From the NCBI GenBank assembly GCA_030529655.1, contig JAUMWJ010000021.1:1-37314 (forward strand): a DNA stretch of 37,314 nt. Reading direction: 5' to 3'. The notes beneath the pieces are model-generated. The model saw only the letters and a program-made list of their open reading frames with translations, searched no databases and was not told the DNA's origin. The DNA is from Eubacteriales bacterium (GTDB lineage: Bacteria > Bacillota > Clostridia > Oscillospirales > Oscillospiraceae). Shown here piece after piece: positions 26,469 to 35,263 of this stretch. Position numbers and translations under genes: made by a program. The first letter of the stretch is position 1; each line of letters opens with the position of its first letter.

Positions 26469-27554
26469 TCAAATTTTATAAAACGCTTGATACCACTCGG
26501 CAAATCTTCGCAGTCCCTCCCGCAGCGGCGTATGCGGCTTAAAGCCAAAGTCCCGCTCCAGTGCCTGCGTGTCTGCAAAAGTCATCGGCACGTCTCCCGG
26601 CTGCATAGCCATCAGCTCCTTATGCGCCTCAAAATCATAATCGGAAGGCAGCACACCGGCTCGGATCAATTCCTGCTGGAGGATGTCAACAAAGTCCAGC
26701 AAATTGTCGGGATCGCTGTTGCCAATGTTATATATTGCATAGGGGGGGACGGGAAGACCGTCCTCCCCCTTATTCTGTTCCGGGGCACCCTGCATCACGC
26801 GCTTAATGCCCTCCACAATGTCATCAATATAAGTGAAATCTCGCTTACAGTTGCCGTAATTAAAGATGCGTATGGTTTCACCCCGTACCAACTTGTCGGT
26901 GAAGCCGAAATAGGCCATATCCGGGCGGCCTGCAGGGCCATAGACCGTGAAAAACCGAAGTCCCGTACAGGGAATATTGTAAAGCTTGGCATAGGCATGC
27001 GCCAACAGCTCATTGGATTTCTTCGTGGCGGCATAGAGGGATACCGGATTGTCCACTTTGTCTTCTGTGGAGTAGGGCACTTTTTTGTTAGCGCCGTACA
27101 CGGAAGAGGAGGAGGCATATACCAGATGTGCCACTCCCGGTGCGCCGTTATCATAGGAATGGCGGCAGGCCTCCAGAATGTTGTAGAAGCCGATGATGTT
27201 GGACTGAATATAAGCGTCCGGATTGGTGATGGAGTACCGCACACCGGCCTGTGCCGCCAGATTCACCACGATGTCCGGCTGGTGTTCGGCAAATATGCGA
27301 TCGATCAGTGCCTTGTCCGCCAGATCTCCCTGATAAAATATATAGGAAGAATCCTTGTGTTGGGCGGCACACTGCTGTATTTTTTGTAAACGCCACTGCT
27401 TGAGGGACACATCGTAATAGTCGTTTATATTGTCCAATCCCACAATGCGGATGTCTTTTTGTGTGCCGAGCAGCTCCAGAACCAGAGCGCTGCCGATAAA
27501 ACCGGCAGAACCGGTGACAAAGACGGTTTTCCCCGTCAGGTCGGTTTTCTGCAT
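26469..27554 (-). CDS. UDP-glucuronate 4-epimerase (extended SDR)
   Basis: A 361-residue NAD-dependent epimerase expected to interconvert UDP-glucuronate and UDP-galacturonate. The NAD motif is VFVTGSAGFIGS (G15-x-x-G18-x-x-G21). The diagnostic LDNINDYYDVSLKQWRL and AAQAGVRYSITNPDAYIQSN are typical of this subfamily (CapI/LspL/GAE). The catalytic triad is visible as ASSSSVYG with the Y-x3-K of SLYAATKKS. VYGPAGRPDMAYFGFTDKLV lines the sugar site. ATG 27554 has GAGGAGG upstream. It lies 10 bases after the HTH-Ugd gene, and the two make a two-step route UDP-glucose to UDP-glucuronate to UDP-galacturonate. Confidence 0.9.
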   Translation of the reverse strand: MQKTDLTGKTVFVTGSAGFIGSALVLELLGTQKDIRIVGLDNINDYYDVSLKQWRLQKIQQCAAQHKDSSYIFYQGDLADKALIDRIFAEHQPDIVVNLAAQAGVRYSITNPDAYIQSNIIGFYNILEACRHSYDNGAPGVAHLVYASSSSVYGANKKVPYSTEDKVDNPVSLYAATKKSNELLAHAYAKLYNIPCTGLRFFTVYGPAGRPDMAYFGFTDKLVRGETIRIFNYGNCKRDFTYIDDIVEGIKRVMQGAPEQNKGEDGLPVPPYAIYNIGNSDPDNLLDFVDILQQELIRAGVLPSDYDFEAHKELMAMQPGDVPMTFADTQALERDFGFKPHTPLREGLRRFAEWYQAFYKI

Positions 27555-27564
27555 AATGACCTCC

Positions 27565-29031
27565 TCAATCCCTCCGGAAAATGTCCCGGGTATAGACCTT
27601 CTCCTGCACATCGTCTAAACAGGCATCATAACGGTTGGCAATGATGGCCTGAGAAATCCTCTTGAACTCGTCCAGATCGCCGATGACCCGACTGCCGAAG
27701 AAGGTGGAATCGGCAGGGAGCGTGGGTTCATAGATCACCACCGTGGCACCCTTCGCCTTGATGCGCTTCATCACGCCTTGAATGGAACTTTGCCGGAAGT
27801 TATCGGAGTTTGCCTTCATGGTAAGACGATAAACCCCCACGATGACTTCCTTTTCACGGGCAGCGTCCCAGGAGCTGTTGGCTTCGTAAGCACCGGCCAG
27901 CTCCAGCACGCGGTCGGCAATGAAGTCCTTGCGTGTGCGGTTGCTGTCTACAATAGCGCTCATCATGTTCTGAGGTACATTTTCAAAGTTGGCCAAAAGC
28001 TGCTTGGTATCCTTGGGCAGACAGTATCCACCGTAACCGAAAGACGGGTTATTGTAGTGAGCGCCGATGCGAGGATCCAAACACACACCGTCGATGATCT
28101 GCCGGGTATTGAGGCCCTTTGACTCGGCGTAAGTATCCATTTCATTAAAATAGGAAACGCGCAACGCGAGATAGGTATTAGCAAAGAGTTTGACTGCCTC
28201 GGCCTCGGTGAAACCCATAAACAGGGTCTCAATATCCTGCTTCTTCGCACCTTGCTGTAATAGCGCCGCAAAAATGCGTGCCTGTTCTGCCGATTCTTCA
28301 TCGCAGGATACGATAATGCGGGAAGGATAAAGGTTGTCATAGAGTGCCTTACTCTCCCGCAGAAACTCCGGGGAAAAGAGGATGTTGCCAGTATGGTATT
28401 TCTCCCGACGGGAGGCGGTGTATCCTACAGGCACGGTGGACTTGATAATCATCGTGGCCCGGGGGTTGACGCGCAGCACCGTTTCTATCACGCTGTCCAC
28501 CGCCGAGCAGTCAAAGAAATTCTGCTTGCTGTCGTAGTTAGTGGGCACGGCAACGATGACAAAATCAGCATCGGTATAGGCACGCTCCGCATCCAGTGTA
28601 GCAGTGAGATCCAGTTCTTTTTCTGCGAGATACTTCTCAATATACTCGTCCTGAATGGGGGACTGCCTCCGGTTGATCAGCTCCACCTTCTCGGGAATAA
28701 TGTCTACCGCGATAACGTGGTTGTGCTGTGCAAGAAGCACCGCCAGCGAAAGTCCCACATATCCCGTACCGGCCACAGCAATGCGGTAGCTTCGAGAGAG
28801 CATCTTATCCGGGACTCTCTGCTCCGTAAACAGCTCCGTCACATCAAAATCCAAGGCATCTGCCAGCGCCTGAAGCTGTGAAATGGAGGGAATATATTCC
28901 TGGTTTTCCAGCCTGCCGATGATCGCACGGTGAATCCCCGTCAGTGCACCCAGTTGTGTTTGCGTCAGCTTCTTTGCCCGCCGCAGAGTGTAAATCGTGT
29001 GAACCATTTTTTCAGCAGAAAAACTTTTCAT
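27565..29031 (-). CDS. ugd: XRE helix-turn-helix fused to UDP-glucose 6-dehydrogenase
   Basis: A 488-residue fusion. Residues 10-70 are a Cro/CI-type helix-turn-helix ([20 protein letters not shown] then [20 protein letters not shown]). From residue 82 a complete nucleotide-sugar dehydrogenase follows: [17 protein letters not shown] (G88-x-G90-x-x-G93), [29 protein letters not shown] and the catalytic cysteine C337 in [11 protein letters not shown]. The C-terminal domain has [20 protein letters not shown]. The enzyme part is of the Ugd type (UDP-glucose to UDP-glucuronate), normally about 390 residues. ATG 29031 follows GAGG; the GTG at 29037 is an alternative. The fused DNA-binding domain suggests autoregulation at the promoter just upstream (inference). 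Confidence 0.92.
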   Translation of the reverse strand: MKSFSAEKMVHTIYTLRRAKKLTQTQLGALTGIHRAIIGRLENQEYIPSISQLQALADALDFDVTELFTEQRVPDKMLSRSYRIAVAGTGYVGLSLAVLLAQHNHVIAVDIIPEKVELINRRQSPIQDEYIEKYLAEKELDLTATLDAERAYTDADFVIVAVPTNYDSKQNFFDCSAVDSVIETVLRVNPRATMIIKSTVPVGYTASRREKYHTGNILFSPEFLRESKALYDNLYPSRIIVSCDEESAEQARIFAALLQQGAKKQDIETLFMGFTEAEAVKLFANTYLALRVSYFNEMDTYAESKGLNTRQIIDGVCLDPRIGAHYNNPSFGYGGYCLPKDTKQLLANFENVPQNMMSAIVDSNRTRKDFIADRVLELAGAYEANSSWDAAREKEVIVGVYRLTMKANSDNFRQSSIQGVMKRIKAKGATVVIYEPTLPADSTFFGSRVIGDLDEFKRISQAIIANRYDACLDDVQEKVYTRDIFRRD

Positions 29032-29060
29032 AGGCACCTCACAATGCTATTTTTCGTAGG

Positions 29061-29078
29061 ATTATTATGCAATTATTA
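29061..29078. promoter_or_regulatory. Candidate operator: phased direct repeat over the -10 box
   Basis: ATTATTA occurs at 29061-29067 and again at 29072-29078, 11 bases apart, about one helical turn. The second copy overlaps the -10 box of the ugd promoter. It is a candidate binding site for the fused HTH, but AT-rich promoter DNA gives such repeats by chance. Confidence 0.3.
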
Positions 29079-29102
29079 TACACTTCCCATCAAATATGTC
29101 AA
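29075..29102 (-). promoter_or_regulatory. Consensus sigma-A promoter of ugd and the epimerase
   Basis: On the minus strand TTGACA (29102-29097), 16 bases, TATAAT (29080-29075): both boxes are perfect. The inferred start near 29068 gives a leader of about 37 bases. Confidence 0.8.
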
Positions 29103-29284
29103 TTGCATCTGGTAATAAGCAAATAAATGCTATGAACTGCAGAATTAAGGCGTTGATTGTATCGCTTTTTCCGACAGCGTTTTTCCGAAAAGAGAACGAC
29201 TGCATGGGTCGCTTACAAATATACCTGTATTGATCAATATGGTGTATTCGCAGAAAAAATATAGGAAATAAAGCAAAAAAACGG

Positions 29285-29313
29285 TTGAAATCGTGTAATA
29301 TCAATGCTATACT
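29285..29313 (+). promoter_or_regulatory. Sigma-A promoter of the Wzz/CpsD/CpsB operon
   Basis: TTGAAA (29285-29290), 17 bases, TATACT (29308-29313), with a start near 29320 and a leader of about 50 bases to ATG 29370. The rest of the divergent gap 29103-29284 shows no gene or clear motif. Confidence 0.7.
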
Positions 29314-29369
29314 ATTTCTAAGTATATACTGCGCTAATATAGTGTGGAGTGCACATGGGAGGAAAGCGA

Positions 29370-30125
29370 ATGGAAGAGAGAAGACCTCGCGGATACAACG
29401 AGGAAGAAGAAATAGATCTGCGAGAGATTCTATTCCTGTTTCGGCAGAATGTTCTCCGTATTTTGATTGCCGCCATCATTGGCGGTATTCTGGCTTGGTC
29501 GGTCAGCTATTTTTGGATCGACCCTACCTACAAAGCTACGTCAAAACTCTATGTGGTCTCTGCCTCCAGCGATTCGGTGGTAAATCTTTCGGACCTGCAG
29601 ATCGGTTCCAAGCTGGCATTGGACTATGAGGAGCTTCTCCTCACGCGCCCTGTGATGGAAAGTACCATTCAGAACTTGCATTTGAAGGATGAAACAGTAG
29701 GCAGCCTCCGCAGTAAGATTGATATTGATAACCCCAAGGAAACACGTATTCTGAAAATTACCGTTACCTCCAAGGATCCCCAGTATTCGGCAGATATTGC
29801 CAATGAGATGGCCAAACTGGCTATCACCTGGCTACCCTCTGTGATGGAGAGTAATGCCCCCAACCTGGTGGAATCTGCCGTGCCGCCCACGGCACAGGCT
29901 GCGCCGCATTGCGTTCGCAATGGCGTGATTGCCGCTGTTGCCGCAGCAGCGTTTGTGTATGGTTGTTATGTGGTAGCGTTCCTGCTGGATGATACCATCC
30001 GCACTGACGAGGATATGGAGCGCTACTTCGGCGTAACTCCCATGGCGGATATTCCTCTGGAGAATGCGGAAAAGAGTAACGCGAACGCACCGCAGCGTGC
30101 AAGGAAAGGCGGTGGCGGAAAATGA
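29370..30125 (+). CDS. cpsC: Wzz/CpsC-type chain-length and kinase-adaptor protein
   Basis: A 251-residue Wzz-family polysaccharide co-polymerase. An acidic N-terminus with EEEIDLREILFLFRQN precedes TM1 (residues 30-50). The extracytoplasmic domain begins DPTYKATSKLYVVSASSD. A second helix (GVIAAVAAAAFVYGCYVVAF) is followed by a cytoplasmic tail DDTIRTDEDMERYFGVTPMA, the usual site for activating the partner kinase. ATG 29370 has GGGAGG upstream; GTG 29349 is rejected. It overlaps the kinase gene by four bases (ATGA). In Gram-positive systems this protein and the kinase together form the BY-kinase (family knowledge). Confidence 0.88.
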   Translation: MEERRPRGYNEEEEIDLREILFLFRQNVLRILIAAIIGGILAWSVSYFWIDPTYKATSKLYVVSASSDSVVNLSDLQIGSKLALDYEELLLTRPVMESTIQNLHLKDETVGSLRSKIDIDNPKETRILKITVTSKDPQYSADIANEMAKLAITWLPSVMESNAPNLVESAVPPTAQAAPHCVRNGVIAAVAAAAFVYGCYVVAFLLDDTIRTDEDMERYFGVTPMADIPLENAEKSNANAPQRARKGGGGK

Positions 30126-30838
30126 AGCAGCTTCAGATGAAGGCCATGCAGTCCCTGCCGTACCGCAGCAAGGAGGCCATCAACCGTCTGCGGGTAAATC
30201 TTTCCTATTGCGGTGCCCGGTACAAGCGCATCATGATCACCAGCAGTGTACCCGGTGAGGGGAAGAGCTTTACCTCCGTATATCTCTGGCGTGCCATGGC
30301 GGAAACGGGCAAGCATGTTCTTCTCATTGACGCGGATATTCGCCGCAGCACATTGCGTTCCCAGTATCAGATGAGCGTTGGCAGAGAGCAGCACCCGGTA
30401 GGTCTTGTGAACTATTTGGCCGGTCAGGTACCGTTGAAAGAAATTATTTATTCCACAGATATTCCCGGCGCCGATATTATCCCGGTGTTTCGCAACATTG
30501 CCAATCCTACATTGCTGCTGACCTCTCCTGCGTTCGGTACGATGATGGAGACCCTGGCGGAGCAGTATGATTACATTTTCATTGATACCCCGCCTTTGGA
30601 TAGCGTATCCGATGGCCTGCAGATTGCGCCTCACTGCGACGGCGCACTGCTGGTGGTGCACTGCGGTTCTACTCCTCGCAAGTTGGTGGACAGCAGCATC
30701 AAGCAGTTGGAGACCATCAACTGCCCACTGGTGGGCACAGTGCTCAACCAGGTGGAGATGAGAAAGACATCGTATTACTATCGCTATTCTCGCTACGGAT
30801 ACTACAATAAGTATTATCGAAACGAAAAGGGGAGCTGA
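30122..30838 (+). CDS. cpsD: CpsD/CapB-type tyrosine autokinase
   Basis: A 238-residue bacterial tyrosine kinase. The Walker A is SSVPGEGKSFTS (K48), the Walker A' is VLLIDADIRRS and the Walker B is YIFIDTPPLDS. The C-terminal 23 residues hold nine tyrosines (SYYYRYSRYGYYNKYY), the cluster that is trans-phosphorylated and counted by CpsB phosphatase. There is no transmembrane part, so it needs the preceding adaptor. It probably controls polymer length or export through cycles of phosphorylation (family knowledge). The only unusual feature is the secreted-protein gene placed between it and the phosphatase. Confidence 0.92.
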   Translation: MKQLQMKAMQSLPYRSKEAINRLRVNLSYCGARYKRIMITSSVPGEGKSFTSVYLWRAMAETGKHVLLIDADIRRSTLRSQYQMSVGREQHPVGLVNYLAGQVPLKEIIYSTDIPGADIIPVFRNIANPTLLLTSPAFGTMMETLAEQYDYIFIDTPPLDSVSDGLQIAPHCDGALLVVHCGSTPRKLVDSSIKQLETINCPLVGTVLNQVEMRKTSYYYRYSRYGYYNKYYRNEKGS

Positions 30839-30896
30839 ATCTGTTAACAAAAGCGAAGCTTTCAAATATCAACCATGAATTTTTGGAGGGAAGATA

Positions 30897-31706
30897 ATGA
30901 AAAAGATTCTTGCACTTATGCTGGCCCTCGTGCTGGCTCTGTCTCTGACCGTTTCTGCCTTTGCGGCAGCACCCACCAGCAAGGGCGGATTGGACGAAAG
31001 TGATGTTACAATGCCGAACCCGCCTGCGGCTATTCAGTCCGGTGACATTAAGATTGTCGTTACTTCTGCAGAGAATGCAGATTACGGGGACAACATTGTT
31101 TCTCAGTCCGGGGATTTCGGTGCTGCGTTAAAGACCTCTATTGCCTACTACGTCAATGAATACGTCAAATCACACTCGGAACTTACACCGGCTGAAATGC
31201 AAGCAGCAATCGATGCGTATGCCCAAAAGGTGGAGAATGATGTCTATGCAGTGAATGACACCGCTACGGCACGGCAAGTGGCTAAAAACGCCGGCGTTAC
31301 CAACTATGACAATTTGGTGCCTATGACTGTGATCGATATCAGTCTGCTTGCAAATGGCGTTGCTGCCATTGGCGGTGATACAATTCCTGCTAACACAACG
31401 ATCACGATGAATCTTTCCTCTGTCACCGGCGGTGTTGACCGGCGTGTGGTTATTCTGCATTATCTGATGCTTGATGGAAGTTGGGAAAAGGTTTACGACG
31501 CTAAAACGGTAAATAACTTCGCCAGCTTTCAGATCAATAGCCTGTCTCCTTTCCTGATTATGGTGGAGGGCACCAACGGTGGCGGCAGTAGTGACGTCGT
31601 TACCAATCCCCCGACTGCAGATACCACACCCATAGTCCTGTTGGTCAGTCTGGCTGTGGTGAGTGTTCTGGGGTGTGCTTACTGCATTAAGCGCAGCAGA
31701 GCTTAA
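30897..31706 (+). CDS. Secreted protein with C-terminal membrane tail
   Basis: A 269-residue exported protein of unknown family. The signal peptide is MKKILALMLALVLALSLTVS to AFA (about residue 23). The mature part has a helical segment (ELTPAEMQAAIDAYAQKVEN) and a beta-rich domain ending ASFQINSLSPFLIMVE, a pattern also seen before the tail in many Clostridia surface proteins. A Gly-rich linker leads to NPPTADTTP (from residue 237), one helix and a basic end CIKRSRA. This has the layout of a sortase signal (x-P-x-T-x), but with Ala where LPXTG motifs have Gly. GGAGGGA precedes the ATG. It lies in the operon between the kinase and phosphatase genes. It may be a wall-linked partner of the polysaccharide (inference). 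Confidence 0.75.
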   Translation: MKKILALMLALVLALSLTVSAFAAAPTSKGGLDESDVTMPNPPAAIQSGDIKIVVTSAENADYGDNIVSQSGDFGAALKTSIAYYVNEYVKSHSELTPAEMQAAIDAYAQKVENDVYAVNDTATARQVAKNAGVTNYDNLVPMTVIDISLLANGVAAIGGDTIPANTTITMNLSSVTGGVDRRVVILHYLMLDGSWEKVYDAKTVNNFASFQINSLSPFLIMVEGTNGGGSSDVVTNPPTADTTPIVLLVSLAVVSVLGCAYCIKRSRA

Positions 31707-31727
31707 ATGAACTAAGGAGCGACGTCT

Positions 31728-32471
31728 GTGGAATACAATAATGTGATTGATTTTCATAGTCACATTCTCCCCGGCATCGATGATGGAAGTCCCGATGTCG
31801 CCACCAGCGTTGCCATGTTACAAGAAATGAAGAAGCAGGGCGTTGCACACTGTGTGGCAACGCCCCACTTCTATAGTTATCGCCGGAGCGTTGAGACTTT
31901 TGTATCCCAGCGCGAGGCGGCATGGCAACAGTTGCGCTCGGCATTGACGGAGGATCTGCCGCGTGTATATCTGGGTGCAGAGGTGGCACTGTTTTCAGAG
32001 CTTGCGGAACTACCGGAAGCAGAACTCAGTGCCCTTTGTATTGCCGGAACCCGAACCCTGCTGTTGGAAATGCCCTTTGCCCAGTGGGGAGATTATGAAG
32101 TAGATGCCGTGGCTCGGCTTTCCATTGATCGGGAGGTGCAGGTGGTACTGGCTCATTTGGAGCGGTATCTGCCCCTGCAGCGAAAAAGCACCTATATGGA
32201 CCGGATTTTGACACTGCCGGTATGGGTGCAGATCAATGCTGAGAGTCTGGGCGGCGGTCTGGGAAATCTGCGGCAGAGGCGACAGGTGCTGCAGCTCTTT
32301 GAAAGCGGACGGGCGCACGTTTTGGGCAGTGATTGCCACAATTTGCACCACCGTGCCCCCAATCTGCGGCAGGGCAGAGATACCCTGCAAAAGCGTCTGG
32401 GAGCTGAAACACTTTCACGCATAGATAATTTTGGCGCAACACTTCTTTCACAGGAGGCCGTTATCATTTGA
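31728..32471 (+). CDS. cpsB: CpsB/CapC-type tyrosine phosphatase (PHP family)
   Basis: A 247-residue metal-dependent phosphatase of the PHP fold, which dephosphorylates CpsD. Metal ligands are visible in VIDFHSHILPGIDDG (H10, H12), VATPHFY, VVLAHLERY and GSDCHNLHHRAPN. INAESLGG is also typical. A GTG start at 31728 has AAGGAG about ten bases upstream. It overlaps the LCP gene by four bases. The gene order adaptor, kinase, secreted protein, phosphatase differs from the streptococcal cpsABCD order. Confidence 0.92.
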   Translation: MEYNNVIDFHSHILPGIDDGSPDVATSVAMLQEMKKQGVAHCVATPHFYSYRRSVETFVSQREAAWQQLRSALTEDLPRVYLGAEVALFSELAELPEAELSALCIAGTRTLLLEMPFAQWGDYEVDAVARLSIDREVQVVLAHLERYLPLQRKSTYMDRILTLPVWVQINAESLGGGLGNLRQRRQVLQLFESGRAHVLGSDCHNLHHRAPNLRQGRDTLQKRLGAETLSRIDNFGATLLSQEAVII

Positions 32472-33439
32472 AACAAAAACTGTTTTTTCTGCTGTTACTA
32501 TGCGCCGCCCTATTGCTGTGCGCCTGTGGCAGGCAGCCAAAGGACCCACTCTCCGGTCAGACGGTGGAGGAGATGTTGAAGAATAACCGAGGTGAATCCA
32601 TCAGGATCGATGGACAGATTTACGATCCCAAGCAAGATGTACAGACCATCCTGCTGATGGGCATTGACCATGACGATGTGAACCAGAGCAGCGGCAACCT
32701 GTTTTCCGGTCAGGCCGATGCTCTGGCACTCTTGGTCATAGATCGTAAGGAAGAAACCTACCGCCTGCTGCCCATCGACCGCAACACCCTATGTGATGTC
32801 AATGTTCTGTCTCTGGGCGGCGATGTTGTTGATACGTGCACCATGGAGCTTTGTCTCGCCCACTGCTACGGTAATGGTGGCGCAGATAGTTGTGAAAACA
32901 CAGTGGCCGCGGTGTCCGGACTTCTTTTGGACATCCCTATTAACAGCTATGTGGCACTCTACATGGATGCATTGCCCTTGCTCAACGACGCCGTGGGTGG
33001 CGTTACGGTGACTATTGAGGACGATTTCTCTCAGGAAGATCCCTCCCTTGTTCTGGGACAGGAGATCACCCTCGCCGGCCGGCAGGCATACCACTACCTG
33101 CGGGGGCGTATGCAGGTGGGAGACGGGTTAAATGAGGGGCGAATGCGCCGTCAGCAGACCTATGTGGCGGCCTATCTCACCGCCGCACGGGAAAAGCTCC
33201 GGAGAGACAAGAACTTCGCGGCAACCCTTTACCGGCAATTGCAGCCCTATATGGTTGCTAACCTCTCCGGCAAGGACATCAACACCCTTGCACAGCTCAT
33301 GGGTACCTATCAAAACGGCGGCTTTGCCACTTTGGCAGGAGAAGCTCGAATTGAGGATAATCACCAGCAGTTTATTGTGGATAAGGAAAGCATTTATGCC
33401 ACGGTGGTGGAATTATTCTATGAAGCAAGATGCCGGTAA
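32468..33439 (+). CDS. LytR-CpsA-Psr (LCP) lipoprotein
   Basis: A 323-residue LCP protein expected to attach undecaprenyl-linked polysaccharide to the cell wall. Unusually for the family it appears to be a lipoprotein: LLLLCAALLLCACGRQPKD, lipidated Cys C20, rather than a single-helix anchor. The LCP core has TILLMGIDHDD, FSGQADALALLVIDRKE, YRLLPIDRNTLCDV (conserved Arg), VGGVTVTIEDDF and AYHYLRGRM with GRMRRQQTY. Start TTG 32468 overlaps the phosphatase end; AGGAGG lies about nine bases upstream. It is the last recognisable gene of the operon. Confidence 0.88.
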   Translation: MKQKLFFLLLLCAALLLCACGRQPKDPLSGQTVEEMLKNNRGESIRIDGQIYDPKQDVQTILLMGIDHDDVNQSSGNLFSGQADALALLVIDRKEETYRLLPIDRNTLCDVNVLSLGGDVVDTCTMELCLAHCYGNGGADSCENTVAAVSGLLLDIPINSYVALYMDALPLLNDAVGGVTVTIEDDFSQEDPSLVLGQEITLAGRQAYHYLRGRMQVGDGLNEGRMRRQQTYVAAYLTAAREKLRRDKNFAATLYRQLQPYMVANLSGKDINTLAQLMGTYQNGGFATLAGEARIEDNHQQFIVDKESIYATVVELFYEARCR

Positions 33440-33474
33440 GCTGCAAATAACGACTGAACCTTGGAGAATTTTCA

Positions 33475-33573
33475 ATGGCTCTTGTCACCTGCTGTGTCCC
33501 AACTATTGACATGGAGCTGAATCTTTATGTGAAGGTACTCTCCAAACAGCAAAAGCGAGTTCAGAAAATATAA
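33475..33573 (+). CDS. Possible 32-residue small protein
   Basis: ATG 33475 follows GGAG by eight bases and opens 32 codons (MALVTCCVPTIDMELNLY to QQKRVQKI), ending TAA at 33571-33573. It lies between the LCP gene and the terminator. I recognise no family. The basic C-terminus could be a remnant of a DNA-binding protein. It may equally be chance. Confidence 0.25.
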   Translation: MALVTCCVPTIDMELNLYVKVLSKQQKRVQKI

Positions 33574-33594
33574 CGAGAAGAAAGTCATAACTGT

Positions 33595-33628
33595 AAAGTG
33601 GCTCCGCCGAAAAAGGTGGAGCCACTTT
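33595..33628. terminator. Bidirectional terminator
   Basis: A 14-bp stem (AAAGTGGCTCCGCC 33595-33608 with 33615-33628, one G-U pair) closes a GAAAAA loop between converging operons. Short A and T tracts at the feet support use in both directions. Confidence 0.75.
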
Positions 33629-33667
33629 GGTTAAGTATTCGATTTACAGACGCAGCCGTATGTACGA

Positions 33668-35263
33668 TCAGATTTTGTGGGGTAGCTGCATCAGCATGGT
33701 CAGCAGCTCGCCGACCGTGCCCTGCTTCTTTCTCCACCGTCTGCCCCGCACATACATCTCCTCAGCGCACAGGCGGGGAAAATCCGCGGTAGTGACGCGG
33801 TTGATGTCCCAATCCGCGGTAAAGAAATCCGCGTCCTTGCCTGCCTCCAATGTGCCGGAATGCTCCAGCTCGCCCAGCATTCTGGCTCCGTTGACTGTGT
33901 AGGTCAACAGCGCCTCATAGGGCGTCAGGGATACCTCCGGCAGATAATGCTCCACCATGCCAAGCATCTGGTCATAGGGGCTGATGGACTGCACCGGCGA
34001 GTCACTGCTTCCGCAGAGGCAGACACCAGCCGCCATCAGCTCCTTTAAGGGCGCCTGCTGCGCGATGATCTCCGGCGGCAGAAACTGCTCATAGGAGTGG
34101 AGATAACGCTTGTCGATCCAGGCATAGCCCGGTTGGATCGTAATTGCCAGCGGCAGGTGCTTTACGGTGTCCACCGCCTGACGGGTAGGAAACTCAAAGT
34201 GGTCGATACGCATCAGGGGACCCTCTGTGGGCAAGCGCGAAGCGGCAGCGTAGATACCCGTGATCTGGTCGATGGCCGCCTCACCGATAGCGTGGGAGGA
34301 GAGCTGAATCCCCTGACGCAGCGCATAGGCGACCTTCTGTGCAACGGTCTCGGTTTTGTAATAGCAATGCCCCATTCGACTGTCATCGGCGTAGGGCGTG
34401 TAGAAAGCCGCGCTGTGACTTCCGACGCTGCCATCCAGCTCCCAGGCGGCGCATCCGCCGGCCCGGGGACAGCGCAGCTTCGGCGAGAGTTGTTCCGCCC
34501 GATCCAAGGTCATGTACTGGGGGAACAGCCGCACGTCAATGTCCATTCGCCGGGCAAGAAATGCCAGCAGACCGGTCAACCGATCCGGGTTCTCGTCCTC
34601 GTTGCCGTCCATGGCGCACACGCGGCTGATGCCGTAATGGGCGCAGAGATTGGAGAAGTTGGCGATTCCGCGGCTTAAAAGGGCGGGGGTCACTTTGGAG
34701 GCAATGAGAGCAGTGACCTTTCCCTGCATGAATTCGTGTTCCTCGCCGGAGAAAATGCCGTTATGTCCCTCTGTCGGCAGAGCCAGCAACTCCATGAGTC
34801 CGGTGGACATAGAGGAGGAATGGCCATCAATGTTGTAGATGACCATGGCACGACCTCCGGTCCAGTCGTCCAGCTCCTGCCGGGTGGGCAGACGCTTTTC
34901 CTCCACGGCGGAGATAATATACTGATTGCCGGTAATGATCTTCTGCTTTGGGTTTTCTCTGCAATAGCTGCGGATGCGCTTCTCAACGCCCACCAGATTT
35001 CGCGGCGCAATGCCCTCCGGCGTGATCTCGCACACGTTGAAGCTGGCCGCCGCCAACACGATGGTGTAGAGCAGGTGCAGGTGGGCGTCCGTCATGGTGG
35101 GGTACACATGGCGATCGTTCAAATCTACGGTATTGTCGTAATCCGTGCCCGGCGCATTGCCTACATAGCAGATCGTTTCACCGTCCACGCCCAGACAGGA
35201 ATAGACATCCTCCGGCGCGGTCATGGTGTGGATATGACCGTTGATAAACAGCGTCTTACTCAT
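33668..35263 (-). CDS. YtcJ-like amidohydrolase
   Basis: A 531-residue member of the Amidohydrolase_3 (YtcJ) family, metal-dependent hydrolases of N-acyl or amide bonds. LFINGHIHTM starts the small beta domain. TDAHLHLLYT gives the metal HxH. YNIDGHSSSMSTGL, LSSHAIGEAAIDQI, RIDHFEFPT and SSDSPVQSISPYDQMLG are characteristic. The end GTLEAGKDADFFTADWD closes the beta domain. ATG 35263 overlaps the permease stop by eight bases, so the two are co-transcribed and coupled. No signal peptide, so it acts in the cytoplasm. Together with the amino-acid permease it suggests uptake and hydrolysis of an N-acyl amino acid or similar compound (inference). Confidence 0.87.
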   Translation of the reverse strand: MSKTLFINGHIHTMTAPEDVYSCLGVDGETICYVGNAPGTDYDNTVDLNDRHVYPTMTDAHLHLLYTIVLAAASFNVCEITPEGIAPRNLVGVEKRIRSYCRENPKQKIITGNQYIISAVEEKRLPTRQELDDWTGGRAMVIYNIDGHSSSMSTGLMELLALPTEGHNGIFSGEEHEFMQGKVTALIASKVTPALLSRGIANFSNLCAHYGISRVCAMDGNEDENPDRLTGLLAFLARRMDIDVRLFPQYMTLDRAEQLSPKLRCPRAGGCAAWELDGSVGSHSAAFYTPYADDSRMGHCYYKTETVAQKVAYALRQGIQLSSHAIGEAAIDQITGIYAAASRLPTEGPLMRIDHFEFPTRQAVDTVKHLPLAITIQPGYAWIDKRYLHSYEQFLPPEIIAQQAPLKELMAAGVCLCGSSDSPVQSISPYDQMLGMVEHYLPEVSLTPYEALLTYTVNGARMLGELEHSGTLEAGKDADFFTADWDINRVTTADFPRLCAEEMYVRGRRWRKKQGTVGELLTMLMQLPHKI

